Origin: Kryptolebias marmoratus
Taxonomy: Eukaryota > Chordata > Actinopteri > Cyprinodontiformes > Rivulidae
NCBI RefSeq assembly: GCF_001649575.2
Contig: NC_051434.1
Span: forward strand, 14,123,994-14,187,993
Direction of reading: 5' to 3'
DNA length: 64,000 nucleotides
Below the pieces are notes generated by a model. It searched no databases and was not told the DNA's origin. It saw only the letters and a list, made by a program, of their open reading frames with translations. The translations under genes were made by a program, and so were the position numbers. Positions 25,501-40,054 of the stretch are shown here, in pieces (the stretch's first letter is position 1; each line of letters opens with the position of its first letter).

Positions 25501-28425
25501 CTTCAATGACAAACAGCTTTTATCTTAACCTTTCTAAAAGATCACATGTTGCTTTCTTAACTTTCTCTGTTCTACAAAACACTTTGCAGAGATTTTTCAT
25601 CCACACAGTAAATTTCTTTTCTTTTGTCATAATAATAAGAATATTGGACAAAACTTGGGAATTCATGGTCATGTCCAAGTGCATATTGACACATGGCAAG
25701 GTTTCCCCCAATGGATTATGACCATTCTACCATTGAGCTATGATGTGATTCTGATTTCACAGATCCCTCCTCAATAAATGTTAAGATAGTGATGAAATAT
25801 AACCATTGCCTTAGACTGGTCAAGGCAAACAATCTGTTTCACAGAAGAAGAAAAGAACCAACATCACCTCATTCATTTGGCCTAAGCCATGTTTGAGGTG
25901 AGACTATAAAGTAGATTTGATACTTTTCAGGATCCTCATTAACTGGGATTTAACAGTTATGAAAAAAGAGATAACATGAGACTAAACATGCCTGAATATG
26001 GTCTTGATAAATATGGTAAGAGACACTGAAATACTGATTAGATTTAGAAGTTAGAGTAGGATTAGACTTCAATGTGTTTAGGTACAGATCTCTGTAACAG
26101 TGGATTTCAGAGGTTTTCACCGGTAGCCTCACCGTAGAGACACATACACCCCCCCCCCCCACACACACACACACCCACACCCACACACAGCAAAACCCAA
26201 ATAAGCTGCCTTAAGTGGAAAATCAGCAAACCTTTTTTTCCGAACAAAATACAAGTTGTAATACAATGAACATTAAATCAATTGAAATAATATGATTACT
26301 CTTTAGTTTTGGAACAATTATGGCAATCCGTAAGTATAAAGGCAATATATGAATCAACTCTATTTAACTGATGTAAAACTATATAAAAGTAAAAAGTGTG
26401 TTTTTTATAAAATGAGCAGCTTATATTAAAATATGGTGCTATGGCTTTTGCTTTGCATTGCCATGAACAAACCCGACTGTGGTCATCTCGTTTTTTTATT
26501 TGCAGATTACAGTTACCCTAATTTTATATCATTAAAGTTTAAGTGAAAAATATGTCATGAATTGCAATTTAAACCAACTAAGACAAACCCCCCACCCTAG
26601 TGGATTTGATTGTATATTTAAGTTGCCATGACACAGCCAACAGTTGAACCAAATGATTCTCATATTTAAACATGACAGGCTGCTCTATTCCAGATATCTC
26701 AGTCTCAACATCTAAAAATATGAACTAAATGTTCAGAATCTACATGAATTGTGCAAAATCTCAATTTCAACATATTGTTTTGTTTTGTTCCATTTGCCCA
26801 TTCTCCCTTTTTGTCTCTCATTTATGTAAGTTCCAAGCATGTTTTTGTTCTCTCTCCATCAAGTTTTGTAAATTTGATTAGAAGTCATAGCTAGCATGAC
26901 TCATACAATTTCCACCTATTTCATTCTAGGAACAGGAATGAAGAAACCTTATTAAAGCCATGTTATAGTAATAGAAAAGTTTTTTATGTTGTTTTTACTT
27001 CCAACTAAAGCTTTAGTGAGCTAAACAGGGCTTTTGAGCTGGTAAATTATAAAAAAATATTTTGTCATTCCTGAAAAAAAGACATTTGTTTTTTAATTCA
27101 TTTTCACATGTTCCAGCTTTACTCTGCATTCACCTCTGCATCATTTCGTCTTTGTGTTCTCATAACTTCAGAGCTATAATCCTACTTTAACTTAACAACG
27201 TAAATCTATTGCTGGAAAGTGTGTTTGGGCTGCAGTGTCGAAGCAGTGTATGCCCAACCCAAGCACATTTTATTTCCTAAAACCTCTTGATCCTATTTCC
27301 CAGACTAATACACTTGCATATTTCAATCAGCATTGAGTGCTGGTGCGGGGTGGAGAGGGACGGCTGACAGGAAGGGTAGAGAGGATAGGAATGAAAAACA
27401 CAAGAAGGTCAGTGAGTGAGACATTTCTTTCTTTCACACCATGTGTTACTGTAAGATATTAATTTCCTCTGCGATTCCACTCTTTCCCTCCAGCTTTTTG
27501 TTTTTCTTTTTCATCACTGTCAGCGTGCACTGGCTGAAGGAGTCTAGTTCATGTCGATTTCACTGGATATCATTCCTACGTTGGATCTCTCTCCAAATTG
27601 GTTTCCCAAATTGAACCGTGCACAGTGCAGCTGTGGTAACTGGAGAGCTCTCTGTTGTAGCTTTGAGCTGCCAAAGCCCATTAGGAATGAGCATGTTTGA
27701 CTTTTGAGACTGCTTTTGTGATTGAAGTCAGGGAATAATTATATTTATAAGGTTAAATCCAGAGAGAGAGATCGGTTAAGAAATTGTGAAATTTTTAGTC
27801 ACACTTGGATTGAGTGTAAGGCAGAGGCAACAAGGACTGCACATGCCTTGGATTTCGGCAGTATGTTGTTTTAAACATATTAATTTAATGCACTGAATAT
27901 TTTTTAACAGTCATGAAAAACCATGAAAATGAGATCTACTTTTGGCTCGCACTTCAGTTTCAGTAAGCCTGAAGTTAAGCATTTACCATGCAGTTTGCAT
28001 TTACCCTCTCTTCTAGGTATGAGCCACTTTCTAGTTTCAAGGTATATCACTGTTTTAAAAAAAAAATCACAATTTCAAAACCGACAAAAGAATGTTCTGT
28101 TACACAGTTCCTGGAGTTTGAGCTTTTTTTTTAAACTTGTCAGAAACAGACATCCTGCAAATCTCTCAGGTCATCGAGTAACGCTCCCACTCCCACTTTT
28201 GATTGATGCAAACAGTCAGTAAACCATATATGATGACTGAAAGAGGGGAAACCGCAGAACTTTTCCCTTCAATGAAATGATGAAGTTGGCTATTTGGAAA
28301 TTTTACAGATAGGAAAGCGTACATGCAGCCATGACATGTCTACTGCAAGAGACTGTACTTAAAAAAACAATTACATCTCCCAGAGCACAACTTTTAATAG
28401 CCTATATCAGATCATTACCATTTAC
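25500..28425. other. Intergenic sequence, no gene recognised; C/CA-rich microsatellite at 26148-26190
   Basis: A C10 tract followed by imperfect CA repeats lies at 26148-26190. The rest is AT-rich with no recognised element or exon. Confidence 0.4.
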
Positions 28426-28429
28426 TACT

Positions 28430-28745
28430 TTAGTGTCCTGTGCTCACTTTGATCCAGTCTTGGTTTCTTTTGTCCCATATTCTTGTTAGCTCTTGAACAG
28501 GGTTATGTGCAGTATCTTAGCTGTTCCAAAGACTGCACTCTTCTGGACAAAGATCTCTGAAATTGTTCCTGGGATCTGTTGGAGCCACTCTTTCAATCTG
28601 GGGTCACAGCCCTGAACGCTTCAGTGACCACTGGCACTATTGAGTCCTTGACTTTCCACAACTTCTCTATTTTCTCTTTAAGCCCTTGTTATTTCCTGAG
28701 CTTTTCAAGTTCTTTCGTCTTGATGCTACAGTTACTTGGGATTGA
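28430..28745 (-). mobile_element. Second copy of the LINE 3' end (R2-like C terminus), minus strand
   Basis: Read on the minus strand, the sequence encodes broken pieces of the same tail as at 3.3-3.7 kb: EKIEKLWKVKDSIVPVV, WLQQIPGTISEIFVQKS and VFGTAKIL. Stops and frame shifts occur between them. Confidence 0.7.
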
Positions 28746-28799
28746 CTTCTTCTGCAGTTTTATAACCAGTTAGTTAACCAGGATTTGTTTGTTAGTCTG

Positions 28800-30975
28800 G
28801 ATTTGGAAGTCCCATAGTAACTTATCTTATCAGTGGTTATATCACACACCTTTGGTACAGGAAAATCAGGTGGTCAGGGTTCAAACCTTTGTGCAGCTAA
28901 CCTCCAAACAACTTTGGCTGTGTAATGAGCAAGGGACATAGAAATTATATCAACTGGATTAAAAAGGTCGTCATCAGATGTCGGTGAACTATATTACATT
29001 ATAAATTAACCTAAAACTTTTACTGTTTTGCAAAAGCTCTAAGCTGTAGCTAAATAAAATCTGCCACAATTTAAATCTAAACATGCACACAGTAACACTG
29101 TTAATTACAGTGTGAAGTTTGTGGCCAGACAGGGAATATCGTCATGCAATCTGAAGATATCACCACAACAGCATGTGTGTGATATTTACACAGATGCTGA
29201 ATGTTATTTGGGAGACATTTATAAATCTGAGCCCTAAATATATTCCATCCACAGCTTTGCAGCAGACTGCCTGCATAGTGTCCCCCAGAGAGAGACAGAA
29301 ATTGAGAAAGACAAAGATTGAATGAAGAGGAAAAAGGCAAGACTCAGTGATGAAGAGAGCAGAATGAAAGTGCATACCAGAGACAGACACAGACAAATGT
29401 TCCTGTCTGACAGTCACAGTCAAACCCTATCCTGTGCAATTTAGCATAGCAAACAATTTGTAAGGGAGATAATTACTTTTTGGACTAAAAGTGATCCATG
29501 CTGTGAAGAGGAATTTAGGAGCTCAGCTAAATTCCTCCATTTGAATTTTGCCTTCCTGTCTTGGAGGACATATGCTTCATATACTACATAAGCCTGAACA
29601 GAGCCAAAGTGCTGCTTTATTTTCTTAACTAGACAACCCACAGGCGCATAACTAAGTGTGGTCAAAAAGAGGGAGAGGCCATAGCATTGTCCGGATCCCA
29701 CCCCACCAACCAACAGCCATGCAGAATGCCTTGTGCTATGCTTGCTTGTCTGTGAAAGCGAGAGAGCCTGAGAGATTTAGGAGGGGGAATAGTAGGATTT
29801 GGGCCCAACCAAAAGGCCACCTCGGTGGCTAGGGTTACCTCCGCTCATTCTTCCCATCCCTCTCCCCCCCCCAATTTTTTCCTCATGTGAACAGGAAAAT
29901 CGAGGCTTTGTTTATGAAAAAGAAATAGGTTAGGCTGGATCTACTCGGCCTAGAGAAAACCGCAAACAAGAGTGTGGCGAGCCTTCAACACATTTCCCAA
30001 CCAAGAACACTCACTATTAACATTCACGCAACACTCGTAAAATTTGCACCATGCTTTCATCTTCCCTGTGTCTTTCTTTGCGTTTCCCCATTCCTGCCCT
30101 ATTTGTTTTGCTTTGGTTTCACCAAGTTTAGCATTCTTTCCTTCCTTCTTTAAATGTACAAACATGTCAGTGGTAATTCATGTTGATAGCAGCTATTGCC
30201 CAAATATTTCCACAGTAACTTCAACCAAGAAATGGTAAGTCCTTTTAATTGAGCTGTTTGTTGAGGTGGGTACAAAGTCCTGCTTTCCTTGGCCACTGGG
30301 TTGAGACCAGTTTAAATATACGCCCCTTTTCTGTTTACAGTGAAGTTTTGGACTGAAGTCAGCACACCTGATGGGAACAGATAGGTTGAATCTGCTTAAG
30401 CTGTCAGTCACAGTTATTCTTGGCTACAAGTGATACTTGTGTGGGAAGTGTGTATGCGCAATGAATCAACAGTGTGTCAGCATGTGTTTAATTTGAGCAA
30501 ATGGATTTCTGTGTACAATATGGCGCGGACTTGCGCTCTAAGTACAAAGTGTGTTTTCATACAAGTCTTTATGTTTCACTCACAGAGACCTTGTTTATTT
30601 CCTGCTATTATGCATGCCAAAAACCTGCCATCTGCTTAAGGTACTGATAGTTTGGGCAATGTGTACTGCAACAAACAATAACTTGAACATTGCTTGTTGT
30701 ATTACAGTCCTCAGTCTCACCTCCCTCCTGTCATCTTCACCTGAAGCTTTCTGTATAAGTGTTTGATGCAAACCCTTACTCTAGCCCTAGCATAAAACTA
30801 GCTCCCCCTAGCTACTCAGTTTTAACACTCAGGCAACAGTCTCAAAGAGTGAAAAAGTTTTTTATCAGTGAGGTCCAGCATGTAATGACTGGTAATTATA
30901 TTAGGCTGATGATAAATCTTAACAAAAATACAACACTTGATTGAACTGAAAGAAATCTAGCAATAAGGAAAGGGG
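28800..30975. other. Intergenic sequence, no gene recognised
   Basis: No coding similarity. A C-rich tract lies at 29864-29872. Confidence 0.35.
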
Positions 30976-30977
30976 CT

Positions 30978-31620
30978 TATTACTGCCTACCGCCAGAAGG
31001 CAGGCAATAATGTTTTTGCCTATGCCTGTCAGTGCGTGTCATGTGTGTGTCTGTTGCCAAAATATATCATGACCCACTGGACTGATTTTAATAAAACTTA
31101 TGGAAAGTGATCATTGGACAAACATCTACAACTGACTAACCTTTGAAGTCAACCTGATCCAAAATGGCTTCCATACAGTATGAAATGAAAAAAACACAAA
31201 AATAGCTATAGCTCATTCAGTTTTACAAATATTGACCTAAACCTTGCTGTGGTAGTAGCTGAGGCTGATTCCCAACACATATATTAAGCTCTAATAGACT
31301 GCACAGGATCTTTCCTTAAAATTTTGTCAATTTGAAGCCAACCTTGTTTGTTTATTAACAAAATATTTTATGAACCGCCAGTTGGATTTCAGTGAAACTT
31401 TCAGGAATTGACCATTTGATGTACCTCTTCAACTGGTTGACTTTTAAAGCTAACTCAGTTCAAAATAGCTGCCACAGCTAATCAAGATGGTTATACAATA
31501 ACTCAGTCAATTTTACATACAGTGTATTAAGCTAAAATTGGATGTGGTAATAGTTGGGACTCTCAACACATACTTTGAGTACTAACAGATCACTCAGCAA
31601 CTTTGTTCAAAGTCATTTAT
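30978..31620 (+). mobile_element. Tandem-monomer element, locus D (start cap plus about two monomers)
   Basis: The start cap TACTGCCTACCGCC at 30981-30994 is followed by the foldback GCCAGAAGGCAGGCAATAAT and GTTTTTGCCTATGCC. Monomers start near 31050 and 31345 (CCAAAATATATCATGACCCA; TTAACAAAATATTTTATGAA). The copy is truncated before an end cap. Confidence 0.78.
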
Positions 31621-31639
31621 AACACACATTTTTTGATCA

Positions 31640-33540
31640 GGCCTGATTCACCTGCGGCGAAAATACGAGACAACATGAAACAGTCTCCAACAGAAGGTGG
31701 AGTTTAAACTGTCCTCACATATCAAAATGCCTTTACTCTAATGGTCTAAAAGCCAAAGAAGTCCCTAAGATACAACTGCACTCAGGCAGTAATACAGCAA
31801 TAGAAGTACAATTGAATTCACACATATTATACAGAATTGAAACATTATTTGACATAAATCATAACCCACTTGCTTATTATTTTAACACATAACCACAGCC
31901 TTGCTTTGCACACAGTTTGTTCTCAGCTGCAGCCTGCCCCAGTCCACAGATGTTCCCTCTCAGAGTGATCTCCAGGATTTGGGAAGTGTTTTGAAGCACT
32001 GGGCCAATGAGTTGCTGCAAAGCCCTGGAGATTTTACTGGCAGAGCCTAAAATGCAATCTGCGCTACTTGCTGAACTCTTCAGTAATGCTGAGGTAGTGC
32101 TGACTGTTGTATTCTAGGAGGTTCAAATAAACATACTACATGTGTACTTGTAGCTATAAACACACATATATTTCTGTTTAATTGCGTGTGTAGCACAGCA
32201 GAGGCATGAGCTTTCATTAAGGAAATCTGTAGACCAAGTCATTTTTGTTTTTTATTTTTTAAAGACTATAATAAACTGGCAAACTCACTCTCGTGCATGT
32301 GTTTTATATTTCTCAATCTGAGCAACTGTAATTTGAAAGTGTTTACATATTTTTCCCTAATAGCTGATATATTTTGTAGATTCTGTCTTTCAAATCAAAA
32401 CACCAACAAAGATGGCTTCCAAAAACAATTTGGAAAACAACAGAAATATGTTATCAAATCTGTTGTTTGTTTTTTTTTATAACAGACCATGAACTTTTAT
32501 TTTATTTCAAATGTTTGTATGATTGTTTCCTGGCCAGTAGGGATGCCAAGGGATACACTTGTCCCTAATTTTTCAGGGGAACAGGATCAGGCAGTTTGAG
32601 TGATTTTTGTCATGCTTGCCTCAAGGGTCATGGCTGAAAGCATTTACCCGGACAAAATTTGCACCACAAACACAATTGTGTTCTTTCTCACGTCATGTCT
32701 GCACATGGTTTTGCTTGATAGATCCCATACATAGAATAAATTGATAAGCAAAGACCATTAAATTAGTCCAGACTCATGCACAGTCATAAACATTTAGCTT
32801 AAATCAGTTCCTGAAGGAACATCTGTGAATAGTTTTAGGATTTATCACATCACAGATTTTTATCAGTTTGTCTGTACGGTAAAGTGTTTTACAACGGGCA
32901 GTGTAGCATAACAAGAGGCATATTTTGGAAAGTGTTTTCCCACTGGACAAAACACCCTCTAACTCTCCAAATCATCTTGAGTTCCCATTTTGTGGGAAAG
33001 AGTGTAATCAACATTTGGTCCCAAGGCCCCTACAGTATATAGACACAGTGATTTTTGCTGAGTGAGTTATGCTTGGGAATGGAAGAGCAAGCACAGTTCT
33101 AATATAGATTCCTCAAAAATATTTTTATCATCTTACACTGAGGCTTTCTAAGTGTCAAGAGTTCTGGGTTGACTCAAGGGTTCCCTCCCTGTAGGACATA
33201 CTGACAAAACCTCCAAAAAGAAATTCATATATAATGATTTCATATATTGACCAGCACAAGGAATGTTACTATGCTGTTTCTTGTAAAGGAAAAAAAAGTA
33301 TTTTATTTTGTGGGTAAACATGCATTTAGAATATATACATATTTATCCAAATTTTGATGTAAAAGGAAATTAGTGAAGTCACACTAAAGAGGAATTTAAC
33401 TACCTATTCCTAGTCCTATCTTTATACCTGTCTCTACCCTTTGGCCCATAATTCAATGTCACAAAGAGTAGTGGCCCAGAAGTTATTTTTTTCTCTGTGA
33501 AGTGGCTAATATGTCATCAGTTGTTTCTGATTCTTTTAAT
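31640..33540. other. Intergenic sequence, no gene recognised
   Basis: AT-rich with no named element. A 31-bp segment at 33439-33469 recurs near 57.98 kb. Confidence 0.35.
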
Positions 33541-33544
33541 GTAA

Positions 33545-33760
33545 AGAAATTCAACTTCTTCTTTTTTATTTTGGCTGTTCCCTTTTCAGAGGTCGCCACA
33601 GCAAGTCATCCTCCTCCATCTAAGTCTGTCTTCTGCGTCCTTTGTCCTCACTCCAACTATGTCCACGTCTTCTCTAACTGCATTAGTATATCTCTTCTAT
33701 TGCCTTCCTCTTTGTCTTTTTCCTGGCAGCTGCATCTCTAACATCCTTTTACCAATTTAC
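33545..33760 (-). mobile_element. LINE ORF2 C-terminal fragment, minus strand
   Basis: The + strand shows TTTTCAGAGGTCGCCACAGC, CATCCTCCTCCATCTAAGTC, TGTCTTCTGCGTCCTTTGTC and CTTCCTCTTTGTCTTTTTCC. On the minus strand these encode relatives of the basic tail G-K-R-x-R-G-R ... V-R-E-D-V-x-x-V-G-V-R ... A-E-D-R-x-R-W-R-R-M. This is a widespread teleost LINE C terminus. Stops break it. Confidence 0.65.
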
Positions 33761-33769
33761 CCACTCTAA

Positions 33770-36170
33770 CAATAAAATATTTTTAACATAAAAACATTGC
33801 TTATTTTTTATATTGTTTGTGCAAGATAAATAACCGCAACCCAACAAAATAGAACATATACATTAAACTGGTGCTCCCTCGTCATATGGCAGTATGGACG
33901 AGCCATACCATTTTGCCCTCTACAGAAAGGATTGGAAAACCCTGATCATCCTTTGCAAACACTCAAAATGTATGGGTAGGGAGTAGAGGGAAGGGGTAAA
34001 ATGGGATTTGGCCTTTAGGTCTAACATATGATCGCAAATAGTTTATACAATGAGATGTGTATGATCTTGTATATCCCCTGACTAATAACTGGCCATTCAA
34101 AACATGGCTGGCTCGTCGCAATCACTCATAATTCAGTGTGACTGCAACAGAAAATGTGCTTATTTTATCACAATTTTGAGACTCCAACTAATATCTAAGA
34201 GTCACAGCCTTTGTTGGTTCTTCTAATTGTCCAGACACAAAGTAAATTGTTTTTGTTCATTCTAAAAGGAGATGGTCAGAAAAGCTTCTTTCAGTTGAAC
34301 TCCTGAAAGACATGACGCCCACCATTTGACCACACACCACTGAAAAGTATTCTGTCCCTCACCTTTGAAGTCTGATCCCATGAACAAAAGTACAAAAGGT
34401 TTTATATTAGAGAACCTTTTAACCTGGTAATGGCCCTAACTGACAGTAGACTGGAATTTCTGACGTTACTGCACTTGAAAGTCTGAATCCAAAATTATTA
34501 TCATATCAACATTCCTGCCCTTACTTCAAGTATTATTTCAGTTGATATTTCACTTCAGTTGTCAGCATGATGGGCTGAGGATGAATCAGTATTTTCCATT
34601 CAGCATGTTCCACCTTGATAAATGAAAGCTTTGCTTGCTGCTGGCACAAGTGGTGCCACGTGAATAGACTGCCAACAAGAGCAGGTTTGGGAGTTGTAGA
34701 CCATTTATGTCAGACAATCCCTCCTGGAAATTGCTGAAATATGTAAAATGGAATCAGACTGGAAGAGAGAGACCAACACAAAAACGAATGCAATCTCAAA
34801 AATCACAACTCTAGAAAGATTAAAAGCATAGGAATAATGGGGACAAGATTTTCACAGAAATTACCCAGGTTTGTCATGAAGGACTTGGTTGTACTCATCT
34901 TTTGATTTTCTTTTGTTTTCATGTTAAATGTATTGCTGATTTTGATGACAAATTAAGGGATGGGGTGTGTTTTCTGTCAAATGTCAAAATCATTTTTGGT
35001 GTATGGTTTGATTTTAGTCAGAGGCAAGCAGAATATGTCCTCTTGGAGTCCCATGTTGGAGCTCACACAGTTTCTGGTCAATTTGGTCGTCTTACCTCAT
35101 GATTAGAAGTTGGATTAGATTGCAAGTGGTGATACTGTCATTCCTACCATTCCCACACACTGAGCCAAACTGGCGGCTTGCCTTTTCCAGACCAGAATTA
35201 TATCATTATATCAATATCATTCAAGTGTCTTACAGCTGAAAGACTTGAACATTTTTCTTTTTCTTTGTGAACTGGAAGCAAAGCCATCATACATCAGAAA
35301 ACAAGGAGCATTTTGTTGACCTGAAATTTTCAGTTTCGCAACTTTGTTATGTAACTTCCCTCTGATTCAGCAGCGCTCACTGCTGATGAAGAATGTACAC
35401 AAGTAAAAGAGAGCTGGATCTGTACAAATGTCTCAATATGTTTCCATTTTGATCTTCAGAACCCACACTGGAAACACATAGCTCCGGCCAAGGCTTCTTT
35501 TGAAACAAGCACATACGAATGACTACTACATCCTACAAACACGTTTTCCTTTTAGCAGTTCACAGAATGGAAAAGGAAACTTCAGAGCAATTTAAGTTGT
35601 ACATAATGGTTGTTTTTACTCACATCAGTGCAAAAAAGGAGTATACTTTGCTGCCACGGAAGCTACACTGGGTTCACTGCAATTTTTAGTATGTTTTTTG
35701 AAAATAAGATCATCCATAGGTAAATTAAAATCAAATCTTAATCCCATACTAATCTAGATTATGAAGACAACTAGACCTTACATCAATTGTAATTACTCAG
35801 CTACAAATTACTTGATATTTTATAGTTTTGTTCCATGATTCAAGCGAACAATGTTGCTTCTGTGGTTCTAAAAATTTCCATTGAGTTGACACAGAGAATA
35901 ACCTTCTCTCGAGGTCACAGTGCTCAAGCATTTGTGTGCGTTTAGAGGATAAAGATAGGATTCGTTGAGGTTCAAAAATGGGAAGCAGACTAGTCGAACT
36001 TCTTCCAGGGATGATTATATCTGTGGGACAGTGGGGTCCATCCAAATGAGTGTGGTGTCTTTGTCTGGTTCTATAATACTCCTCAGGTGTCCAGATGAGT
36101 TGGGGACTGTAGTGTCTGGTTTTATAATTATGTATCATACCACCAGCTACTGCTGTATTCAATGAAACTG
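33770..36170. other. Intergenic sequence, no gene recognised
   Basis: A 128-codon minus-strand frame at 35797-36183 resembles nothing I know and runs into locus E. I regard it as chance. Confidence 0.35.
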
Positions 36171-36175
36171 CACTT

Positions 36176-36562
36176 TTTATCACCCGATGCCATTAAAGGC
36201 AAGAGATCATCTAACTGCCTGTGTCTATGTGTTCGTTTGTCTGTCTGTTAGAAAAATATCTTCAGAACCACTGAACAAATTTTAATGAAATTCTCAGAAA
36301 GTAATCATTGAGCAAAGTTTTTGAAGTCTGACCTTAGCAAACACAAAAATGACTATAACTCAGCCAATATTACAGATATTGAGCTTGAATTTGGTGTGGT
36401 AGCAGCTGGGGCCCATCCTTAGCACATACTCTGAGCACAAATACAGTCCATGAAAAATCTTGCAGTATTTTATGCACCTTATCATTTTCCAAGATGAGAC
36501 AGTCTCAGTTTAAAACAACTCTGGCATAAAAAGAAGTGGGTAGTATGCATTTCTTCAAAAAA
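36176..36562 (+). mobile_element. Tandem-monomer element, locus E (start cap, one monomer, end cap)
   Basis: The start cap is ATCACCCGATGCCATTAAAGG, seen here as CCGATGCCATTAAAGGC. One monomer follows from about 36240 (CTGTCTGTTAGAAAAATATC). The end cap AACTCTGGCATAAAAAGAAG and GGGTAGTATGCATTTCTTC is at 36518-36557. This is the smallest copy with both caps. Confidence 0.75.
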
Positions 36563-36564
36563 AA

Positions 36565-37750
36565 AATGTTGAGATTTTAATTAATATGTGCATTACTAAA
36601 AAGTGTGCAGGTTTTTATCCAAGTCCTGCATTCTGGGTTCTATCCATGATAACTTTTGGTGTATCTTGTAAATCCTGTTGGCAGTGCATTAAGACTGAAG
36701 ACGTACCAATATGGCACATTTGTTCAGCAAGATGTGTGCCCCCCAAAATGCCTTGATTAATGATTGAAGCTACAAGCATGTTTTCATGTATGGCTCACAG
36801 CAAATGGGAGTTTGCAAGTCCAAATAATTTACCTAAAGTCATATCTATACATTTTTCACATAGTGCAGTTGAGGGAAAAAAGAAACATGGTCTGGTCAGT
36901 AACCATATTTTGTCTGTAGGTTAGAGACACTATTCCATGAGACACTGTGTCGAACTAAATCAGCATGTTGATGTTGTGTTGACTAGCTCAACCTGTGCAC
37001 ACTCATGTACTGCGTCACTGGTGGTGTTAAATGCTTCTGTCTCACTTAGAAGCCTCCTGCCACATTGTGTCAGTTCTCCTGGATCATCACATGAGCTTCA
37101 CTTTCAGGATTTTCATGGCAGCAGATCGTAATCTAAACCGCCTGTGTTGGTTTCATTCGCTACCATCCTAGTTTCTTTCCCCTTTCGTTCCAGCTTCCTC
37201 TCCTCGCCTCTTCCTGACCCTGCAGCTGTTTTTGAAGAATATCTCCTTGGTTTCTTCCACTCTTTGTGCCTTAATATCTCACCTGGTTGAAAAGACTATG
37301 CGATGCTTATCAGTTATCCTCCCTTCTCCTTGTCTAAAGCCTCACTGTTCATCTCCACTGCCAAATGAGTGTGTGTGTGAATATGTGTTTATTGTACTCC
37401 ATCTATTCTTTCTATTCAACACATCTGCTCTCCAGCTGAACGATCCTTCAGGCAATGTCTGCACTGTTTAGTTTTCAACATGTGTGTGTGTGTGCACTCT
37501 TGTTTATGTATGCCATACAAAATAAGACGACCATGAACAGGATAAATGAGTTAGAAAAGGATGGAATGCCTTTTATATCTTTCTGTGCAAACCTATGTTT
37601 TTTCAACTTTACACTGTCCTAATTGTAGTGTGTTTTAACTTGTCAGTGTATTTATGCTCATTATTCATGCATAAACAGCATGCAGAAGACAGGTGTATAC
37701 TCTTCCTCCTGTGCAACTTCCAAACAGTTCCAGCTTCTTGCAGTTCAAAT
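36565..37750. other. Intergenic sequence, no gene recognised
   Basis: Pyrimidine-rich stretch near 37170-37220 and short TG runs (37361-37376, 37481-37492). No coding similarity. Confidence 0.35.
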
Positions 37751-37754
37751 AATT

Positions 37755-38360
37755 ATTAGCTGCCACTATGAAAGACAGATAGTCATGTGTTTGTCTGTGT
37801 CTGTGTGTACATGCGTGCTTGTTCATTTGTCTGTCTGTTTGCAAAATATCTCATAACCCACTGGACAGATTTGAATGAAACCCTCAGAAAGTAATACCCG
37901 AACAGGTTCCTCTACAACTGTTTGCCTTTTAGAGTCAACCCAATTCAAGAAGATCACCACAGGTAATTGACCATAGCATGCACAAAAATTCCTAAAACTC
38001 AGTCAGTTTTACAGATAATGCTCTAAATTTTGGTGTGATAGTAGTTGTGATATTTCATGGACCTGAAGAAGGATTATAATGAAACTCTCAGAAAGTAAGT
38101 CATTGGGTGTACATCCATAACTAGGTAATTTTATGAGGAAAACAAATTCAATATGGCCACCACAGCTAATCAGCTATAGCCAACACAAAAATGGCTAAAA
38201 CTCAGTGAGTTTTACAGATAATGCTCTGAAAATTTGTGTGGTGGAGTCATCCCCAACACATGATTAGGGTATAATGATAACAAAAAAAATCTCTGTTTAG
38301 AATTTTGCCATGCAAGGCAGCTGGCAGTATGCATTCCACCAAAGAATGCTGCTTTCATTT
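37755..38360 (+). mobile_element. Tandem-monomer element, locus F (start cap, two partial monomers, end cap)
   Basis: The start cap TTAGCTGCCACTATGAAAGAC is seen here as AGCTGCCACTATGAAAGAC near 37757. Monomers are near 37835 and 38045, the first internally shortened. The end cap GGCAGCTGGCAGTA at 38316-38329 is the inverted counterpart of the start cap at locus D (11 of 14 bases). A GCATTC/GAATGC hairpin follows at 38331-38349. Confidence 0.78.
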
Positions 38361-38369
38361 ACTTAGTTA

Positions 38370-40003
38370 TAAACCCAACCATTAGAAAGTGTCCATTGTC
38401 GAGATTTTTGTCTCTTTTACTTGTAGCTCAAGGATCAGACAGCAGTGACTGCATTCAGAAAACAACCGAAGGACTCTCATGCAAGCCTTGAATCTTTGGC
38501 AAGGATTAAGGTGTGTATGAGCCAAGCCAGGTGATTGTCTTTTTGTCTGTGTATTTTTTCTGGGCAAAGGCATAAATATTCATTACAAGGAGAGCCAGAA
38601 CAAAAGAGGTCATTCACTACCTCAGCTCCAGATGAGTTCCTTTATTCATGTGTTGTTCATAATTAACAGAATATGTTAACTTTAAAATTGCGATAGCTCT
38701 ATAGATTATGTATCTTTATTTATTATTTATAAGGCAGTGAAAAATATAGAAATTTAAAGCGTGATTTGGGATTTAGGCTGATTTACATGTGCATACACAA
38801 GTAGCTTGTATGCTACAGTTGTTTGTAGAAGTTTAAAACTTCCCAGCTAAAATTAGTGACATGTTTTGCACAGCCAGTGCGTGAATCTGATGCGATTTGT
38901 CTTGACTTTCCCACTTTGGTGTTTGCTTTTTGGATACATTTCTCAGCCTCTTGGACTAATCTTCACTGCTGAAAGTAGCTATAAATGGGGCACAAAGCAA
39001 AGCTGCAGTAAGTCTACAACTGTGTGTGTGGGACTGTTTTCAGCTTGTGGGAAAGTTGGGGCATGATCGTCATTAGTGTTTCCACTGTAAATCTACTTGT
39101 GGCTTGACTGGTCTGGTTCATTTTGTGAGTAACTTTTTAATCAAAATGGAGCTGAGTTTGTGACAGTATTAATGTGGTGTTAGTTTGGATGATAGGACCA
39201 CGTGACCTGACATACTGTAGGTTTTTCCACACACCACTGTTGGGAGAAATTTCCACACAAACAAAATGCAAGTCAGTAAAATAAACACATATTTTTAACT
39301 TAATGGGTTGTTTTAACATAAACAGAGGTACTAGAACCACTTTTAAAGAGCCCATGGAGCTCATGTTAGAAAATCACATGATCTATGTTTATCCCTACTG
39401 ATATACAACAAGCTTTCTTTGATAGTTTTTGTTATGTTGTGTGACTCCTGTCAAAAGTAAGAAATTTTCTCTAAGTATCATCAAAATAGTTATACGATGT
39501 TCTGCAACAGACTGTATAGATCATATGGGGACATTCCATTCTTTCAAAAACAAACCAAACCAACAAAACAGAATGGTAAGCAACTGCTACCCTGGTTTAG
39601 TGAGGTCTTCAGATTGGCTCTGCTGACACACTGGTAGAGTTCTGAAAAGACAATAAAACTTGACTATCTAGAAGGAGTATAAGTTGTAACAGTGTTTCTG
39701 GCACAGTCTGAAATTACCATTCACCCATTTATCTTATGCTCTCCTGAGGCTTGCCTGGGTAACTTCTCTCTTGGTCTCTTGTCCTACAAGGGATTGCCTT
39801 GTCAATGTGGGTAGTTCTGCTGTCTAAATTAGACTCTAATCTATGCCACGGTTACTCACAGAGCATGCCTCTTTTCTGAGGGCTTGTTGAGGACGCATGG
39901 AGGTTTGGTGTGAGGAGCAGTGTTCCACTGATCCACAGTCCGGACTCAAACCTCAGAACTCAGTTTCTAGTGCACTGCAATGATCTCACCATATTCTTTG
40001 CCA

Positions 40004-40054
<51 letters not shown>

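Noticed and set aside
35797..36183. 128-codon minus-strand frame
   Set aside because: It overlaps the start cap of repeat locus E and shows no known similarity.
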